DNA of 64,000 nt from Bolinopsis microptera (GCF_026151205.1 NC_087075.1:9348303-9412302); one strand, 5' to 3'. Positions 1 to 13,700 are shown, counted from the first letter of the stretch. The notes: generated from the sequence alone by a model not told the origin. Program-made: numbers and translations.

Positions 1-1661
1 ATAACTTTTGACCGCATTGGACTGAGTCCCTATTTACCTGCTTTACAGTGTTGTTTGATTAATCAATCTATGTATCATTATACAATGAAAAAGAAGGGGG
101 GATTATTATATCTGTTGTCAAACTACATAGAAAATATGAGTGTATTTTATGGGGTTGCTTGGGGGTGTATTGGTGTGAGGCAATACCTAGAATTAAGAGA
201 ATTACACATTTCTCAGTAATCGTGTCTCAACAGAACAGAAGACCCCTGAGGGGTCTCATGGTACAGAAGGGGTTAGACTAATGTGCAGTGTAAATTCAGG
301 GAAGCATTTATTTAACTATGCTCTATTATGCAAGCTTTACATTTTACAAGACAATTAATTGAATGTTGTTATCAGAGGTTGGGTACTGGCTTTTGTGGGG
401 TTCAATTCTTTGAATTAAAAGAGTAATGCTATTTTGATATTAATAAGACATTCAGACTTAATGTATCTAAGAAAGGAATTTCTCAATTTTGTTACGAAAA
501 GAAACATTATCATAATATTTCGACCAACTTACTGTGATTTATTTATTGGTAAACTTGTGGCAAAGCTAGAGGACACTACAATTTCTCCTGAGGAATCAAA
601 TTCAAGTAACATACAGTAAGCGTAGCAGATTCCTAGCATTGCACACATATTCGAAGTTAAAATGAAATTTTAAAAAAACGCCTTGCAAGTAATAAAATGT
701 TCGAAATGAGAGACAAAAACGTATATTTAAAAGGTTTGAGATAACACTCGAATGTGAAATGAAGCTTAACTTTCAATGCCTTTCAAATGCCATGCATGAT
801 TGAATATAAGGTATAATAAGGAATGCCTTTGTGCAACGATTCTTGGTATCACGAAGACTATTAAATTCAAAAGACAAAAATTCAACAGTTCACAAACAGA
901 CACGGTTTATATTATATTCGAACAAAGCCATCAAAAGCAGTTCTATTATTTAAAACGCAGGCATTTAGTAAAACCTTTTGATACAAGATACATTCTTATT
1001 ATATACTGGAAATATAGCATGTTTATGCGCTGTGAGGAACAAATTAACCGGCCTATTGTGGTAAAAATCTCACTGCAAGACTATGCATTTATTCTTCTGA
1101 CATGGGTTCGATTGTATGAACTAAGAGACTTAACAATGTTGATGCAATATTAATTATATATAAATTTCTTGTTTCATTGACTAATACAGAAAGATAAGTG
1201 CTCTTCATTTGCTGTAGCGTGAAATTTGGCCCAAGCGTACTTCAATATATAATTACTAATTAGTTGTAACTATCTTCAAGAACATTACCACTTGATTAGG
1301 AATGGAGGCCTCTACCAATCATCAGTTTATCTATGGATCGCTTTATTTCAACAACTGATATGACATGACAACATGACAACATGATAACATGACCCATATA
1401 AAAACATTGGTATGTACTGTTTCAAGAACCTTCAAGAGGATTGAAAGTCAAATTTTAATTTGACAACAGGCTACAGCTCAGGACTCAATGACGATTGGCC
1501 ACTACCATTTCAAAGTCCCTCATATTCAATCCCGTTCTCAATTATAGTATACTATCTCAAACAAAAGGACTCATGGTGTTCTCAAATACAGCATTCCCTC
1601 AGATCCCTAACCTCTGCATGTATAGCAAGGTCCCAAAGAGTTAAAAATAAACTGCTTAGTA
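1..1661. other. Gene-free AT-rich stretch
   Basis: No coding region can be supported here. The longest open frame (800-1153, 117 codons) has no recognisable motif, no clear splice sites and no coding-like composition. I see no RNA gene and no clear repeat boundary until the hAT-type element begins at 1670. Confidence 0.5.
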
Positions 1662-1669
1662 ACATGATG

Positions 1670-2800
1670 CAGAGGCGGCTCGTGGGAGCTGGCTGGCAGT
1701 TTTGTTGGGGGTCCAATTGATGGACTGGGGGGAGGGGGGCTTGGGGGCCGGCTCAAGCTGATCCCTCCAAACTACCGATTACATTACACACAGGGCCTTG
1801 TAAATGTAATGTGTAACACTTTACAGGCGACAGCAAACAAAAACAAAAACTTATAACATGGGTGAAACAGGACACCACACGTGTACGATCTCAGCCGCGC
1901 AGTATCACAACAGTCAATAGTTCAAAGGGTCCTGGACCCCCAAATTGAGGCAAATCATAATAGATTACCTGTAGTGGGATGCGCACGATGTGCTTTGTAA
2001 CGTTTACAACTAACTATGCGTTAAAACTGCGCGGCTGAGTAGTCCAGAGGTAGGATTGGACTCCCTACAACACAAAATTTCACGAAGATCATGCGTGCGC
2101 TTACATTACATGCTTACATTACATGCGCCTTCTTCCTGTCCTAAAACTAAAACTTCATCCTATTAAAGTAAAGGCCAGTTGTTACCACAAGCTATTATAC
2201 CGTCCCTCTCAAAAACATGCCTCAGCCTCCATCAAAAACAATTTTAGTTTTCAGTCCTTCTAGTTTCCAAAAATCTACCGAGCTAGTGTTCTGGTGTGCA
2301 CAAAAGCCCCTAAGCCCGTGCATTCCTTGCCCCGCTAGCTGCCAGTCCTTGACAAACTTCCAATAGCAAAGATCAACTAGTCATTTACAAATTGAGCACT
2401 ATACAATTTTAATTGTTTTAAATATTTGACTTTGTAAAATGAGCTAAAACATTGATTTATTAGTTTCATTGATTTATTAGTTTCATTGATTAAAACGTTT
2501 TAATACTTTCAACACTACTATATAACAAATAATTTGAGCATGAATAAGAAGTTGTTACTTTGAAACGTCGTTTATCCTAACAGTGCAATATCATTTGTCG
2601 CAAATCAGAATAATCAGAAACTATTTGGAAAACCCAAAAACTGTCTATTAAAACGTATGATAGTAAACGAAGACCTTTATATTGCGATTTGTTATTTCCT
2701 AACACTATTACTAATTACTATTTCTATTTTAAGCACCAGCCACCAGATAATAATTTAAAGGCGTCCACGGACGCCTGGACGCCCTCAATAGCCGCCTCTG
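1670..2800. mobile_element. Non-autonomous hAT-type DNA transposon
   Basis: The ends are inverted copies of CAGAGGCGGCT (11 bp), and the element is flanked on both sides by the 8-bp direct repeat ACATGATG (1662-1669 and 2801-2808). An 8-bp target duplication with CAG-beginning termini is the hallmark of the hAT superfamily. The 1131-bp interior has no open frame resembling a transposase, so this is a deletion derivative or MITE-like copy moved in trans. Removing the element and one duplication rejoins continuous host sequence. Confidence 0.85.
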
Positions 2801-3189
2801 ACATGATGCCTTTAAAAGGGGACCGGGGGGGGGCCTTTAACCAATTTGGACAACTTTGATTTTTGTCTAGCCACTGGAATGTTGTTATTCACCTCAAAAG
2901 ACATTCTTCAAATCCTTCTACAAATGTTGTCGATCAAATCTGAACTAAGAAACTTCACTACTACTGGAATTCGGACTGAAGAGCCTTTACTGAAAGTGAA
3001 ACAAGCTTTAAAATGGCCTACGATTCAACTTCCACCAGAGTGAAAGGCAGCCATTAGGCCAAGATAACGACATATCAATTGCTTCTTCAAGTACGTATTT
3101 TAGATAGTCCATCATACATTAAACTATTTACTCAAATAAGCAGATATCAGCAATTATACAAAATCGTATTAATACAATATACGTTAGAT

Positions 3190-3265
3190 AGGGATCTAAA
3201 CTAGCTAGAGCATCTGCATTCTGCGCAGAATGTCCAGGGTTCGAATCACAGTGTCACCTAGTCTT
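3190..3265 (+). repeat. tRNA-like SINE head (relic)
   Basis: An A-box-like stretch (CTAGCTAGAGCATCTG) is followed about 30 bp later by a B-box-like GGTTCGAATC, the spacing of an internal RNA polymerase III promoter. The arms do not fold into a clean cloverleaf, so this reads as the head of a tRNA-derived SINE rather than a working tRNA gene. Two better-preserved tRNA-derived heads lie at 54181-54523 and 59940-60200. Confidence 0.4.
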
Positions 3266-3329
3266 AGAAGGAGATAGATAAGGATCCGTTGGATCTATGT
3301 GAAGTTGTACATCTCCCACATCTGTTTAA

Positions 3330-3525
3330 AGGGGCCGGGGAGACCTCGGTTTTTGACGTTTTTTGAGGTCTAAAATTGAAATTTGCTTGCACAATACAAT
3401 AATACATGAGCGCTGACCTTTGACCGGCAATAATAAAACAGCTGATAGATACCACTCCCCTCTATCAGAAACAAGTATAAAATCAATTTCGAGAGAAATT
3501 TCATAACGTCTCATTGGTCGACTCA
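3330..3525. repeat. Truncated copy of the TTAA foldback family
   Basis: It starts with GGGGCCGGGG and carries the same words as the foldbacks at 15850-17159: 'gcgctgacctttgaccgg', 'tgatagata..cactcccctc' and 'aatcaatttcgagag'. Only one arm is left and no TTAA duplication remains, so this is a degraded half element. Confidence 0.65.
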
Positions 3526-4046
3526 GCCAAATGATCGGAAAACTTCTTATAGTACCCCTGTGTACTGTAAACATTGTACTATGAACTTGACACTATACGA
3601 TGCCAAACTGACATATATCCTGTCTAATAAATCATTGTTTTACTATTACTGTAATTGCCCAAACTGATAGATACAAAAACGAAACGACATAAAAGATTAC
3701 ATAGCAGATATCTTTTATTAGACTCAACAATGCATTCATGTAAATGACTTGATGATGTATCCCTGACGTACAGAACAAATCTTTTCTAAAAGTATGAAAT
3801 TTGTCAAGCACCGAATCACCACAAGTAAGAGCAATTAGCCATTTTCATACAATCTATTGCTAATAGACTTTCTGGGCACCCCTAAAATATATTTAAAGAA
3901 ATAGTGTAATACGATTAAAATTTAATAAAGAATTAACGATATAATGAAATTTAGATCAGCACGAAAAACCTTAACTTTTTGTATTGGTTTATTCATGTTT
4001 TGAGGGTGTCTACACAGCTCAGGAGGAGCAAAGTGCAAAGAAACTA

Positions 4047-4262
4047 CTACTAACTGCTACTAACTGCTGCTAACTGCTACTAACTGCTGCAATCACGCCC
4101 ACACATTGCGTGCACCGTTTGCAGCAGTTAGTAGCAGTTAGTAGCAGTTAGTAGCAGTTAGTAGCAGTTAGTAGCAGTTTAAAGCAGTTTGCAGCAGTTA
4201 GCAGCAGTTTTATGCCTGTCTTTACTGCGCAACGCACGCCGCGCGCAACTGCTACTAACTGT
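4047..4262. repeat. AACTGCTACT tandem arrays in opposing orientation
   Basis: About four units of a 9-10-bp motif (AACTGCTACT/AACTGCTGCT) at 4047-4092 are followed after about 30 bp by about ten units of the reverse complement (AGTAGCAGTT/AGCAGCAGTT, 4117-4210). A further direct pair lies at 4248-4262. Transcribed RNA could form a long imperfect hairpin. Function unknown. Confidence 0.7.
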
Positions 4263-5717
4263 CGCTTTATTTTCGAAATATTATGGACACCAACGATGCA
4301 GCTGGTACAAAAAATTTAGTGGTGTACAATTTGTAATAATAAATATTGAGCTTTTCGTATTAATCGATTGACCATTGTTAATGATCTGGCCCGGCGCGCG
4401 CTACTTCGTAGCACTTGCCGTCGGGCCATAACATTTCGAGAAGAAAGCGGCGCGCGTTACTTCGAAGAAATTTAGACGAGTAACATCCGTCAAATTAATC
4501 GATTAACTAAAATTAAACAAATGATTGTTAATCGATCGATGATGAAAGTTTTTTGTTGCATCAAATAAGCGTTCGCGTTGTATTTATATTCTGTGAATGG
4601 CACAAGTTGTGCCAGCCTGGTATATATTACAATGTTTATTTTCAGGACTGCATTTACTCATAAAATTTGTTATTTTAAATGTTAAATGCAAAAATTTACC
4701 ACGCTCAAGCCAAACAAATATGTAATTATGTGATTAAATAAAAGCGTAACTTTATTGTTCATACTTATACTATAAGCTACGTATATTTTATCTCGTTAAG
4801 TTATAAATGGTACAGCATATAATAGCATAGTGAAAAACATTATTTCATTCGTGTCGCAACCCAGTAGTGTATCGTGCGGCGCCTTAACTTGAATATTTAC
4901 GTAAAATGGGTCATAAATGGCCACATCATAATTTCAATAGTTGTAATTTTAAAAATTACAATTTTACAAATTATAAAACTTTTAACCAAATTTTGTAAAT
5001 CAAATAGTTTTAATTAATATCTAATTTTTTAACGGGGTTTATCGCGTTTATTTGCTTTGGCGTTACAAAAATGTTTTTGACCAACCCGTTTAAAATTATT
5101 AATAATTTGTTCCGATTAACTTAGTAGCTTGTCAATTTTTGCTGCTTTGTTTCCGTCACTTAGATGCAAGAAGCTCGAAAAGGGTGCCGCGCATTGGGAT
5201 AAGTACGCTTGGTAGGTTTTACTATACTATGTAAAATTAGATCATTCATTCAAAATTGCATTATGATTAAAAAATTTGGAATCATATGCTATTATGTCAA
5301 ACAACAAATATTAAGCTTTTAATCGAAATTAACTTACAAAATTTTAACAAGATAATAGTAAAAATAAAAGTCGATCATTCATAAACAAAAATTTAAGATC
5401 ATGCTGCAGATCGAAAAAAAATATATGCATTTAATTTTTCATCGATCACAGCATTATACAGTAATCACAAGTATTTTGAAAAAAATTCTTTCGATTTTTA
5501 TTATAAACAGTTCACTAGACTAAATATTTGACGAAAATAAATTAAAGAACAACTACAGAACTACAGGGCAACCAGATTGTATGGCCGTAAAAATGCTCGT
5601 TACAACTTTATGAAATTAAAACTGGTATTCATAGATTGAATGGCTCTTTTACCTATTCAACATTTAAAAGTTGGATGTAGACTGATACTTCACATAATAT
5701 GATATCAACAGATGAAT

Positions 5718-5723
5718 TTTATT
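5718..5723 (-). terminator. Poly(A) signal AATAAA for the YHYH gene
   Basis: On the minus strand AATAAA lies about 17 nt past the TGA stop of the YHYH gene. That is close to the stop, which would make a very short 3' UTR. It is the nearest canonical signal. Confidence 0.4.
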
Positions 5724-5739
5724 TTATAGAGTCCTATGA

Positions 5740-7112
5740 TCACGACGAAGACTCAAATATGTTATCTAGCAATTTTTTCAAAGCTTTTCCAATCTCGTTA
5801 TCTTCTTTCTTCGGCGGTCTGGGTTCTTGATCTTTCGGTTTGTAATCGTTTGTTGAGTACTTGTCTAACCATGTAGGATCCCATTTAGCAAGGTAAGCTC
5901 TCAGGGCAGCTTCAGTAGTTCCAGGTTGAACACAAACCTCGGCACCACACCCAGGATGACAGTAGTTTGTTCCTCTTTGTGTATATTTACAGTTACCCAG
6001 TGAGGGCCCTTGACAAGCGAGGTGGTAAGGTACTATCTGTCTACTGTGGTAGTGGTATTCAATCTCACCAGTATCAGTAGGTCCAAAGTGTCCACCACAT
6101 TGATCAACAACAGGTGCTGCTCCTCCAACATCTTGATAAGAAAATATTTTGAAGCCATCCATTGCCCATCCCATCAGCTTAGCATGCTGATATGGCTTAG
6201 CCCCATGTTCTATTCCTATTGAAGCATTTTTGAATGGTTCTAGGCACTCAGGTGACTTGTGGAAATGGTAGAGAGGTGGTCCTGCTGGTCCAGGCTCAGG
6301 TCCTGGTGGTATGTTTCCAAGCGGAGGGGTAACATGACCGCCGCAGGATAGCTGAATATCTGCTTCATCTATGCTTACATCTCCTGCATCATTGGGTCCT
6401 TGAACTCCAATCCCATTAATTGCAACTCCGGTAGAAGGACCGATGTTTTTCTCTCCCCCTACTGACTCTGCGTCATACATGTCACCAGGACGGTCGCTTC
6501 GTGTGGGGTTACCTACGAGTGGGATTTTGTAGTTACCTTCAAATGGTGTCCACACATCTCCATATTTCAATGAACCTGGACCATTGTCGCCTCCACAGAT
6601 CAAATTTGGGAACATGCAAGTTCCTGCATCAATCTCAGCCTGCACGCAGTATCCAAATCCTAGCCCAATAGGACAGTAGAGATTCATGTAGAAATCAGGA
6701 ACATTGTTGGAGGTGATGTATCTGAATTCCTCGTCTGTGGTCATTTCGAAGCAGTTTCCCCAGTTGTTGGTTGCATTAGCAAACTCCCACTCAATGACAG
6801 AGCAGTTTGCAGGCAGTTTGGGGTATTTAGAATAATCAGATATTTTCGTTTTGTACTCGTGACACCTAGGAGACAGGTCGCGGTAACCAGTGTGACACTT
6901 GTGCATTGCATGTTCTGAGACTGACGTCTTGAAAAGGTATTCGGGTTTGCATTGCACTGCAATTGCAAGGCAGAGAAGAGCTCCTACCTGAAATGGGTCA
7001 AATTAAGTAAGATAGTTCTTAAAAGTTGCTTACAAACTTGATAAATTAACAAGTTATCTCATAAAAACTGATTGGTTGAAAAGTGGACACCCATACTCAC
7101 TGTTTTCAGCAT
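5740..7112 (-). CDS. Secreted YHYH-domain protein (two exons)
   Basis: Predicted 419-residue extracellular protein. Exon 1 (7112-7101) encodes MLKT and ends at a consensus donor (gtgagt). The intron is 7100-6988. Exon 2 (6987-5740) continues in phase 0 as VGALLCLAIAVQC, so the join creates a textbook signal peptide, which fixes the start. The mature part is rich in cysteine, glycine and proline. In its second half it shows the family's signature: a VAINGIGVQGPNDAG segment, then CGGH, LYHFHKSPEC, a GWAMDGFKIFSYQD stretch, CGGHFGPTDTGEIEYHYH and a Cys-rich stretch. YHYH domains occur in many marine invertebrate and bacterial secreted proteins, and their biochemical role is not established. The C-terminus is charged and lysine-rich with no membrane segment. 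The gene is head-to-head with KATNAL2. The YHYH assignment is firm; function is not inferred. Confidence 0.88.
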
Positions 7113-7777
7113 GATTCAAACTGTTCTCTGACTTCTGTCACACTTTACTTATACAGCTCCTTCCTATTGAGATATCGGGATTGATAAAGAGATATATTGA
7201 GACCAGCTTTAGAATATCAAAAGCAACATTAAAATAATAACGACAGATTCTCAACTTCTATCATTGTAAAAACAACAGAAAGTCTACAGAAATATGTAAG
7301 CAAGCAGCAAGAAATCAATTACAAAACACATAACATAACATTTTTATTCACAGTTGCAGTACTAAAAATATCTGTCACATGAAACAATGAACCCTTCTCA
7401 TGAACTTAGTTCCTCGTGACAAGCCTTATCACATCATGTCCAGTTCTCACATGTTTCATATTACAGTTCTGTCTTATTGAATTATCTCTGACAGTTACAA
7501 AGTCTTTTTGTGAGAAACTTGGCATTATCATTTTCTTATCTCTTGTTTTTTAAATAGAATTGCCAAAAATTTGTAAGAAAATTTTCGGTTTCAGTATGAA
7601 ATGCTTTAAAACAGTTAATAACTTCGGAATGACCAGCCGAGAAATATTGATAAAGAATATTCAAAAGAAATTCGGTGATAATTCGTGCCAGTTACCTGTG
7701 ATATGTGTGTGAAATTTGAAAATGTGACCTGATGACAGACTAACCACTGTTCGGCCAGGTAGGGATGACCTGATGCT
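7113..7777. promoter_or_regulatory. Shared upstream region of YHYH gene and KATNAL2
   Basis: About 665 bp separate the start codons of two divergently transcribed genes. The stretch is AT-rich, with no CpG-rich block and no unambiguous TATA box. It must contain both 5' UTRs and probably both core promoters, so it is a candidate bidirectional promoter. This rests on position alone; no factor site is claimed. Confidence 0.45.
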
Positions 7778-10700
7778 ATGAAGATGGAACTGAGTTATTC
7801 ACAACTGAAGAGTTCTAGCGAGGCACGAGAGTCGGAGGAGATTAGGAACGAGACAAGGAAAAGAAGTCTCATTCTCCTCATTCACAGTTATTTAAATGAG
7901 CAGGGCTTTCTCAATGCAGGTATTTGTAATTTAGGATGGAGAGCCTTGGTTGAACTGTTTTTGCTGAGAACAATGAAAATTCCCCTTTCCCAGTTGATGT
8001 CGTTGTAATCTGTTTTAAGTATATATTTTCGTTGATACACTGACTTCTTTCATCCCAAAATAATTCGTCAAAATTTGATATAAAACTGAGATTTTGTTCA
8101 CAATAATCGATTACATATTATCACTCAGCTTCAGCACTGATAGACGAGTCTAACATCTCCCTGAAGAAATATGCTCTCTGCGATAACATGGACCTCGAAA
8201 CTGTTTTACATGTAAGTTCTTTGGACGGATAAATGTCACGTGGGTATTTAGTTGTTTAACGACAACTACACAGTAATGTCGCCTAGACTTGGATCCCACG
8301 GGTCATCTATTGATTCGTACAGGGTAGAAATAACTTGCATCTTATAGTTCACAGGTGTTATGACGTTTAATACCGACCTACAGGTGCCACGTGATCTGTC
8401 ACGTGATCTGTAATAAAGTGTCACGTGGTGTGACTACATGTGCCAGGGACAAAAGGATTTCGCGATTATTTTGGCCAAAAATCGCGATACCGCGAAATTC
8501 AACAGTCTATACATTAAACTACACATAAAATTTGTCGCAAATAATGGGAAAAATCGCGATTCCGTACATGCCGCGATTTCCTTTTGTCCCTGACATGTGC
8601 AATGGTTTAAAAGTCAAACAAAAGTATTATCTCTTGAAATTGCGAAAGTGTGTTAAAAGAAACTTTTTTCTTAGTGTAATAGATTCTTCAATCACCACTT
8701 TAACATTTATCGCAGCAGCTACAATTTACGTTTTACAATAATAGTACATAGCATATTTAACAGATAGTCCCTTTGTTCAAAAGTTATTTATAATCTGTAC
8801 TATTAAATGTTTAACATTAAAAGTAAGACATGTAATTCTAAAAAGATGAAAACAATTGCACGACCTGCACTCCAATTCACAGTTCTCTCCCCTCAGGAGT
8901 TCAATGCTTATTACAACGTTAAGTTTGGGAGGAATCCTAAAATAGTCAAGAAAATGGACACCTCCCACAGCAAGACCAACGGACATGCTCAGAGCAACGT
9001 GTCAAGAAAACAGTCCGGCAACTTGCCAAGGTATGTTAGCTTTCTTGTGACGTCATGTCACGTGGTGTGACGTCATGCCACGGGGTGTGACGTCACTTCG
9101 AATATATCGAATTTCAGAATGATCGATCGTATTGTTAGGTAAATGTACGTGAGTGTATTCGTCACTTAGATATGCTAAACTTCAAGTAAAACACGATTTT
9201 CTGCTCTTTGTAAAACCATGGTAAACTTCTTTAAGAAAAGACGTGATATATTGAAGTGGGCATATTTGCAGAATCTTACACTTAATTCGGTGTATTGAAA
9301 AGTCAAACTAAATCAGCGAAGAAACCTGATACAATAGAGAGAAAATTTGTCATGCTATTGGGGGCCTAAATTCCATTAATATTGTGAGTAGTAACTAAAT
9401 GGGTACTAAGTCCGTAGTAAGTGGTCTCCAAGATGGTTACTAGGTTAGAAGTAAGTAAATGTTTACTAAGATGTTGTTACTGTGCTCCCTGATTCAACAC
9501 ACGTTTTTACTTTATCAATTCTTAGATAAATGTAACCAACGGATTATGTCCGTATGCTCCAAATTCCCTTTTAAATACGACCTTGGCTTTAAATATAAAG
9601 CTGGTCTCCCCTTTACAGCGGGGCTTTAAAATTTTTCGTATGCTCCAAAAATTTAAAGGTCGCCTTTAAATCTAAATACGAGGTCATCTTTATCGATAAA
9701 GGGGACCTGAACTTTAGCTACTTTGCCGGTATGCTCCAAAATTTGAAGACGAGCTGCTCTTAAAAAACGGTCATCTCCATATTTGGAGTGAGAATTGACC
9801 AAATAAGGCAGACCCAGTTTTACTTCCTGTTCACACCTTCCGGGACATCCGTCACACTTCCTCTCACTCAGGTATGGTTTACTGCAGCTTTTCTTTGATT
9901 TTTCAGCCTGACTGTGTAGGCATGTTGACTCAGTAATTCCTCCGTGTTCCTTTATAACATCCCTCTAAATCGTAATTAATTTTATCAGCCGATAAATTCG
10001 TCGTCACCGCGGTCCCCGCCCAGAAAAGATTCCTTGCTTTAACTTCAGCACTACGTCTAGTGAGCGGGTGCATCATACTGTCGCACCAATCATAAGATAG
10101 TTTGATAAATGAACTTGCTCCTCTCAGGTTGTGCAATACTTAGATCAAATTTTCGGCTACATGCCTCTGTAGGCTCTATCGTTAACTTGTACTGTGGTTT
10201 ATATTGTTAGCTTTGCACTGTATTCTCCACTGCTACCTTTGTACTGTGGTCTCTATTGCTATATGACATATGTGGTCTCTATTTCCAGCTTATTACTGTA
10301 TTACTGAAGTCTAACTTTTTACTCATGTCTCGATCGCTTGCTTTTTACTGTCGTTTTAGACAGGGCAAGCTCTGTACGGTAGTTTAGTAAATGTATTGAT
10401 CGTTATTTCTGCCACTTCATTCGGATTAATTAAACCATTTTGTCAGTCGTGAATCGAGTCAGAGCAATGGAAGACGCATTAGATGTGCTTGAGAACGTTG
10501 AACCAAATGAATATGTCAGAAGACCTATGAAAGATCGAATGAACCCATTGAGTCAGTATGATGATACAGAGTTCTACATTCGTTTAAAAAAAACTTAAAT
10601 CTGAAAAATCAAGCGTGGAAAGAGGTTTTTGCATTATACAACAATAACTTGGGTGTTAATCACCGCAGTATTGAGCAGCTCAAGAGCAAATGGGACAATC

Positions 10701-13700
10701 TGAAAACTTCTGCCAAGAAAAGGAGTGATGCACTGAAACGGCATCTAAATCAGACTGGAGCAGCCCCCAATCCTAAACTGAATCTGAGCCCGAATGAAGA
10801 AAAGATACTGGGAATCATGATGGGGGCCTTTGATCCAATCAAGAACGAATACGACAGCGATAACGCAATTGAGGAGAAGGAAACTAAAGTGGAGATGACT
10901 GGTTGTGTGAGCCCTGTTGCCACTGTGATTGATTTGGAAGAGGACTCCCGGCCAGAGGGTCAGCTGGAAGAGACAGATGACATGGAGACGGCAACAAGGA
11001 AGCGTGACGTTGACGTGATGAAGACACCAGGTAACAGTGGGACTGCCGCCTCTAAAAGACCCAAGACTCAGGCACAGACTGTAAACCAGCTAAGAATGGA
11101 CTATATGGAGCTACAGAAGACGCTGCTGCTAGAACGGCACCAGAGATATATGCAGCTGATGGACACTTTGGAAACCTGTGCTAGGGAAACCTCCAGGTTG
11201 CGTGAAGAGAGACCAGAGCACAGCCAGCTGCAGGATTTGGAGACAAACACTCACCTGGCAGACCTCATCACCCAAAGTTTTGGGGTCATATCTGAGGACA
11301 ACTGAATTTATACTAGTACCTGATAATATATGCAAATGATATGTACAGTTATACACAACTGCAATTTCTACCTACAATTTTTTTGACAATTTTATATACA
11401 ATTTTTATTGACAAGATTTTACTGCACAATACGACAGTTTTATTCCTTTGTTTGACAAATATGGCCTTCGGTATGACAAAAACTTGAGCATCGCATTTCG
11501 TAAATTATCAGGCACAGTTCTAGTGCCATTTAAAGACGACCTTGTCGTTTAAAGTACATGGGGACCCTACTTTAAATTTTCTTCGTTTAAAGTCCAACTT
11601 TAAGGGTGACCTGGCCTTTATAATTTTGGAGCATACCGGTTTAAAGTCAGCTTTACAAGGTGCCCTTTAAATTTAAAAAAATGGCGTAAAAATTTGGTTT
11701 GCATGCGAAATTATACAAAACACAACTTTAAAGCTCAGCTGGGCTTTAAATGGGCTTTAAAGTCGACTTTACCGTTTGGAGCATACGGACATTAAACTAT
11801 CACTAAAAGTGATAAGAGTGTTACTAAGATATTAATATAGAGTCTCAGCTATCAGTTTGAGTTTGAGGAAAAAAGTTGCTGGACATTAAAATCTTCGACT
11901 CTGCAAATATGCCCAATTTTAACTCGTAAGCGTTTGATGTTAATTGTTCTCTTGAAAACATGTTTGTAGAATCCATGTTTTGCTAACACAGTAATTATAT
12001 TTTAGAATTTCTGATCATAAAAATTACATTGTGAGGTAGGCCTGCAAAGTGCAGCTGTTCTTTTTATCTCATAAAATCTTTGCAGAAGCCGCGCAACTTT
12101 GTTCTCCATTTATTTCAGCTTATTAACAGAAAACCTTCAAGCCAGGGCCAAACTAACAGGATTTGGTGCCCTCAGAAACAAAACGTACGACAAAAAACCA
12201 CCGTCTCCAGAATCTCGGTTTGCATGGAATCGTCACGTTATACCACGTGACGTGACGTCACCGCATTATCACGTGACGTCACCACATAACGTGACGTCAC
12301 CGCATCACGTGTAATTATTCGGACATCTGTGAGCATCATATTAGTGATTCCAGTGAAGCAAGTGATTAGTTTCAGCTAACCATGCCTAGCTGCCTTTTAG
12401 CCTTTTATGAGCTTAGTAGCTTAGTAGTATAGACTTTCATAGTGTATAGAACTATATCATATCACAGTATATAATGGTCACTTTCGTGTAGCACTTATAG
12501 TTAAATGTACTTTCTATCATAAAGTTTTAGCAGTTTAGAGTTTAAACGCACAACAAGGGCACAAGGGCACGACAAGGGCACAACAAGGGCACGACAATCG
12601 GCACGATTATCAGACTGTTTCCGTAGATTGTCTGTAGATCGACTAATGAAGAGAAAAATTACGCTGTAAAATGCTATAATAAGACTTATCAGCCCAATCA
12701 GTTAAAACAACGACTACCAAATCAATAGCTACTGTAACTTAAAATGTCTCTTATCAAGACCACGAAGAATACCAAAATACCGCGAAACATTAGTGTTAAA
12801 CGGTGAAGTCCCAGCAGTACTACTCAAATATTTGTTTTAGTATGTTACATTGTAACAAGAGAAATGCCACGTGATCTGTACCACGTGATCTGTATTCAAG
12901 TGTCAGGTGGTGTGTGGTACTTAGCAGGCAGGAAACTATAGTTCTCTGTAAAATAACAGAGGTTCTGGCAGGAAGGGTTCTAAGGGTGAGAAAATATCGC
13001 GAATACTTTAATGTAAACAGTCGGGCTATTTTTTTTATCAATAAACTTTAAAATTGTTACACAAATACATCATTTTATTTCAAAAAAAATATCGCCGAAT
13101 GACCATACATGCCTTGACAAGTGACCGAGTGTAAACAAAATTAGGGACACCGAAACACCAGTTGACCAGTAAACTGATCATAGCAATTACATCGGGCCCT
13201 ATATGGGCAATTTCATGAAACATGAACAAGGAGGGGAAAAAATAAATTTCTGTTATGAAACTAGCTTTGATTGGAGTCTGAAAGAGAAGATCATAAACTG
13301 TAAGACACAAAAAACCGCTTATAAATATCTCACTTCGTTTCTGTGTTATCGCGTTTTCAAAATACCCATAAATTGTCATGTTTTACAGGCCAAAACTATT
13401 CTATAATAAAAGCTGTTTACTAAAAAGAGATTGTTGTAATATTCATTAATTCTTGATCTGTAAAGGTGCATACCACTTCACTGAAGCTGTATGCAAAATT
13501 TGGGACTCAAAATTTAAGCAGATTCGGAGCAATGCTATTCTACTTTCTCCTGTTTTTAGTGTAAATTACTATACATAATTTGACCAAAACCCATAATCAT
13601 GGGTAGAGTGAACCGCTGCCAGTGTCTCTCTTTTTCAAACAAAAGGAAATGATATTAATTTGAGGAACCGTCCGCAAATGCAAATTGATACCGAGAATGA

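Larger units (their letters stand above)
2809..5717. other. Gene-free stretch with repeat relics
   Basis: No exon can be supported. The stretch contains a tRNA-like SINE relic (about 3190-3265), a foldback remnant (3330-3525) and clustered AACTGCTACT repeats (4047-4262). From 4270 to 5700 it is AT-rich with scattered short ATCGAT-type palindromes and no recognisable gene. Confidence 0.45.

Noticed and set aside
800-1153. 117-codon frame as a small gene
   Set aside because: No motif, no signal peptide and no splice context, with amino-acid make-up expected of AT-rich noncoding DNA.
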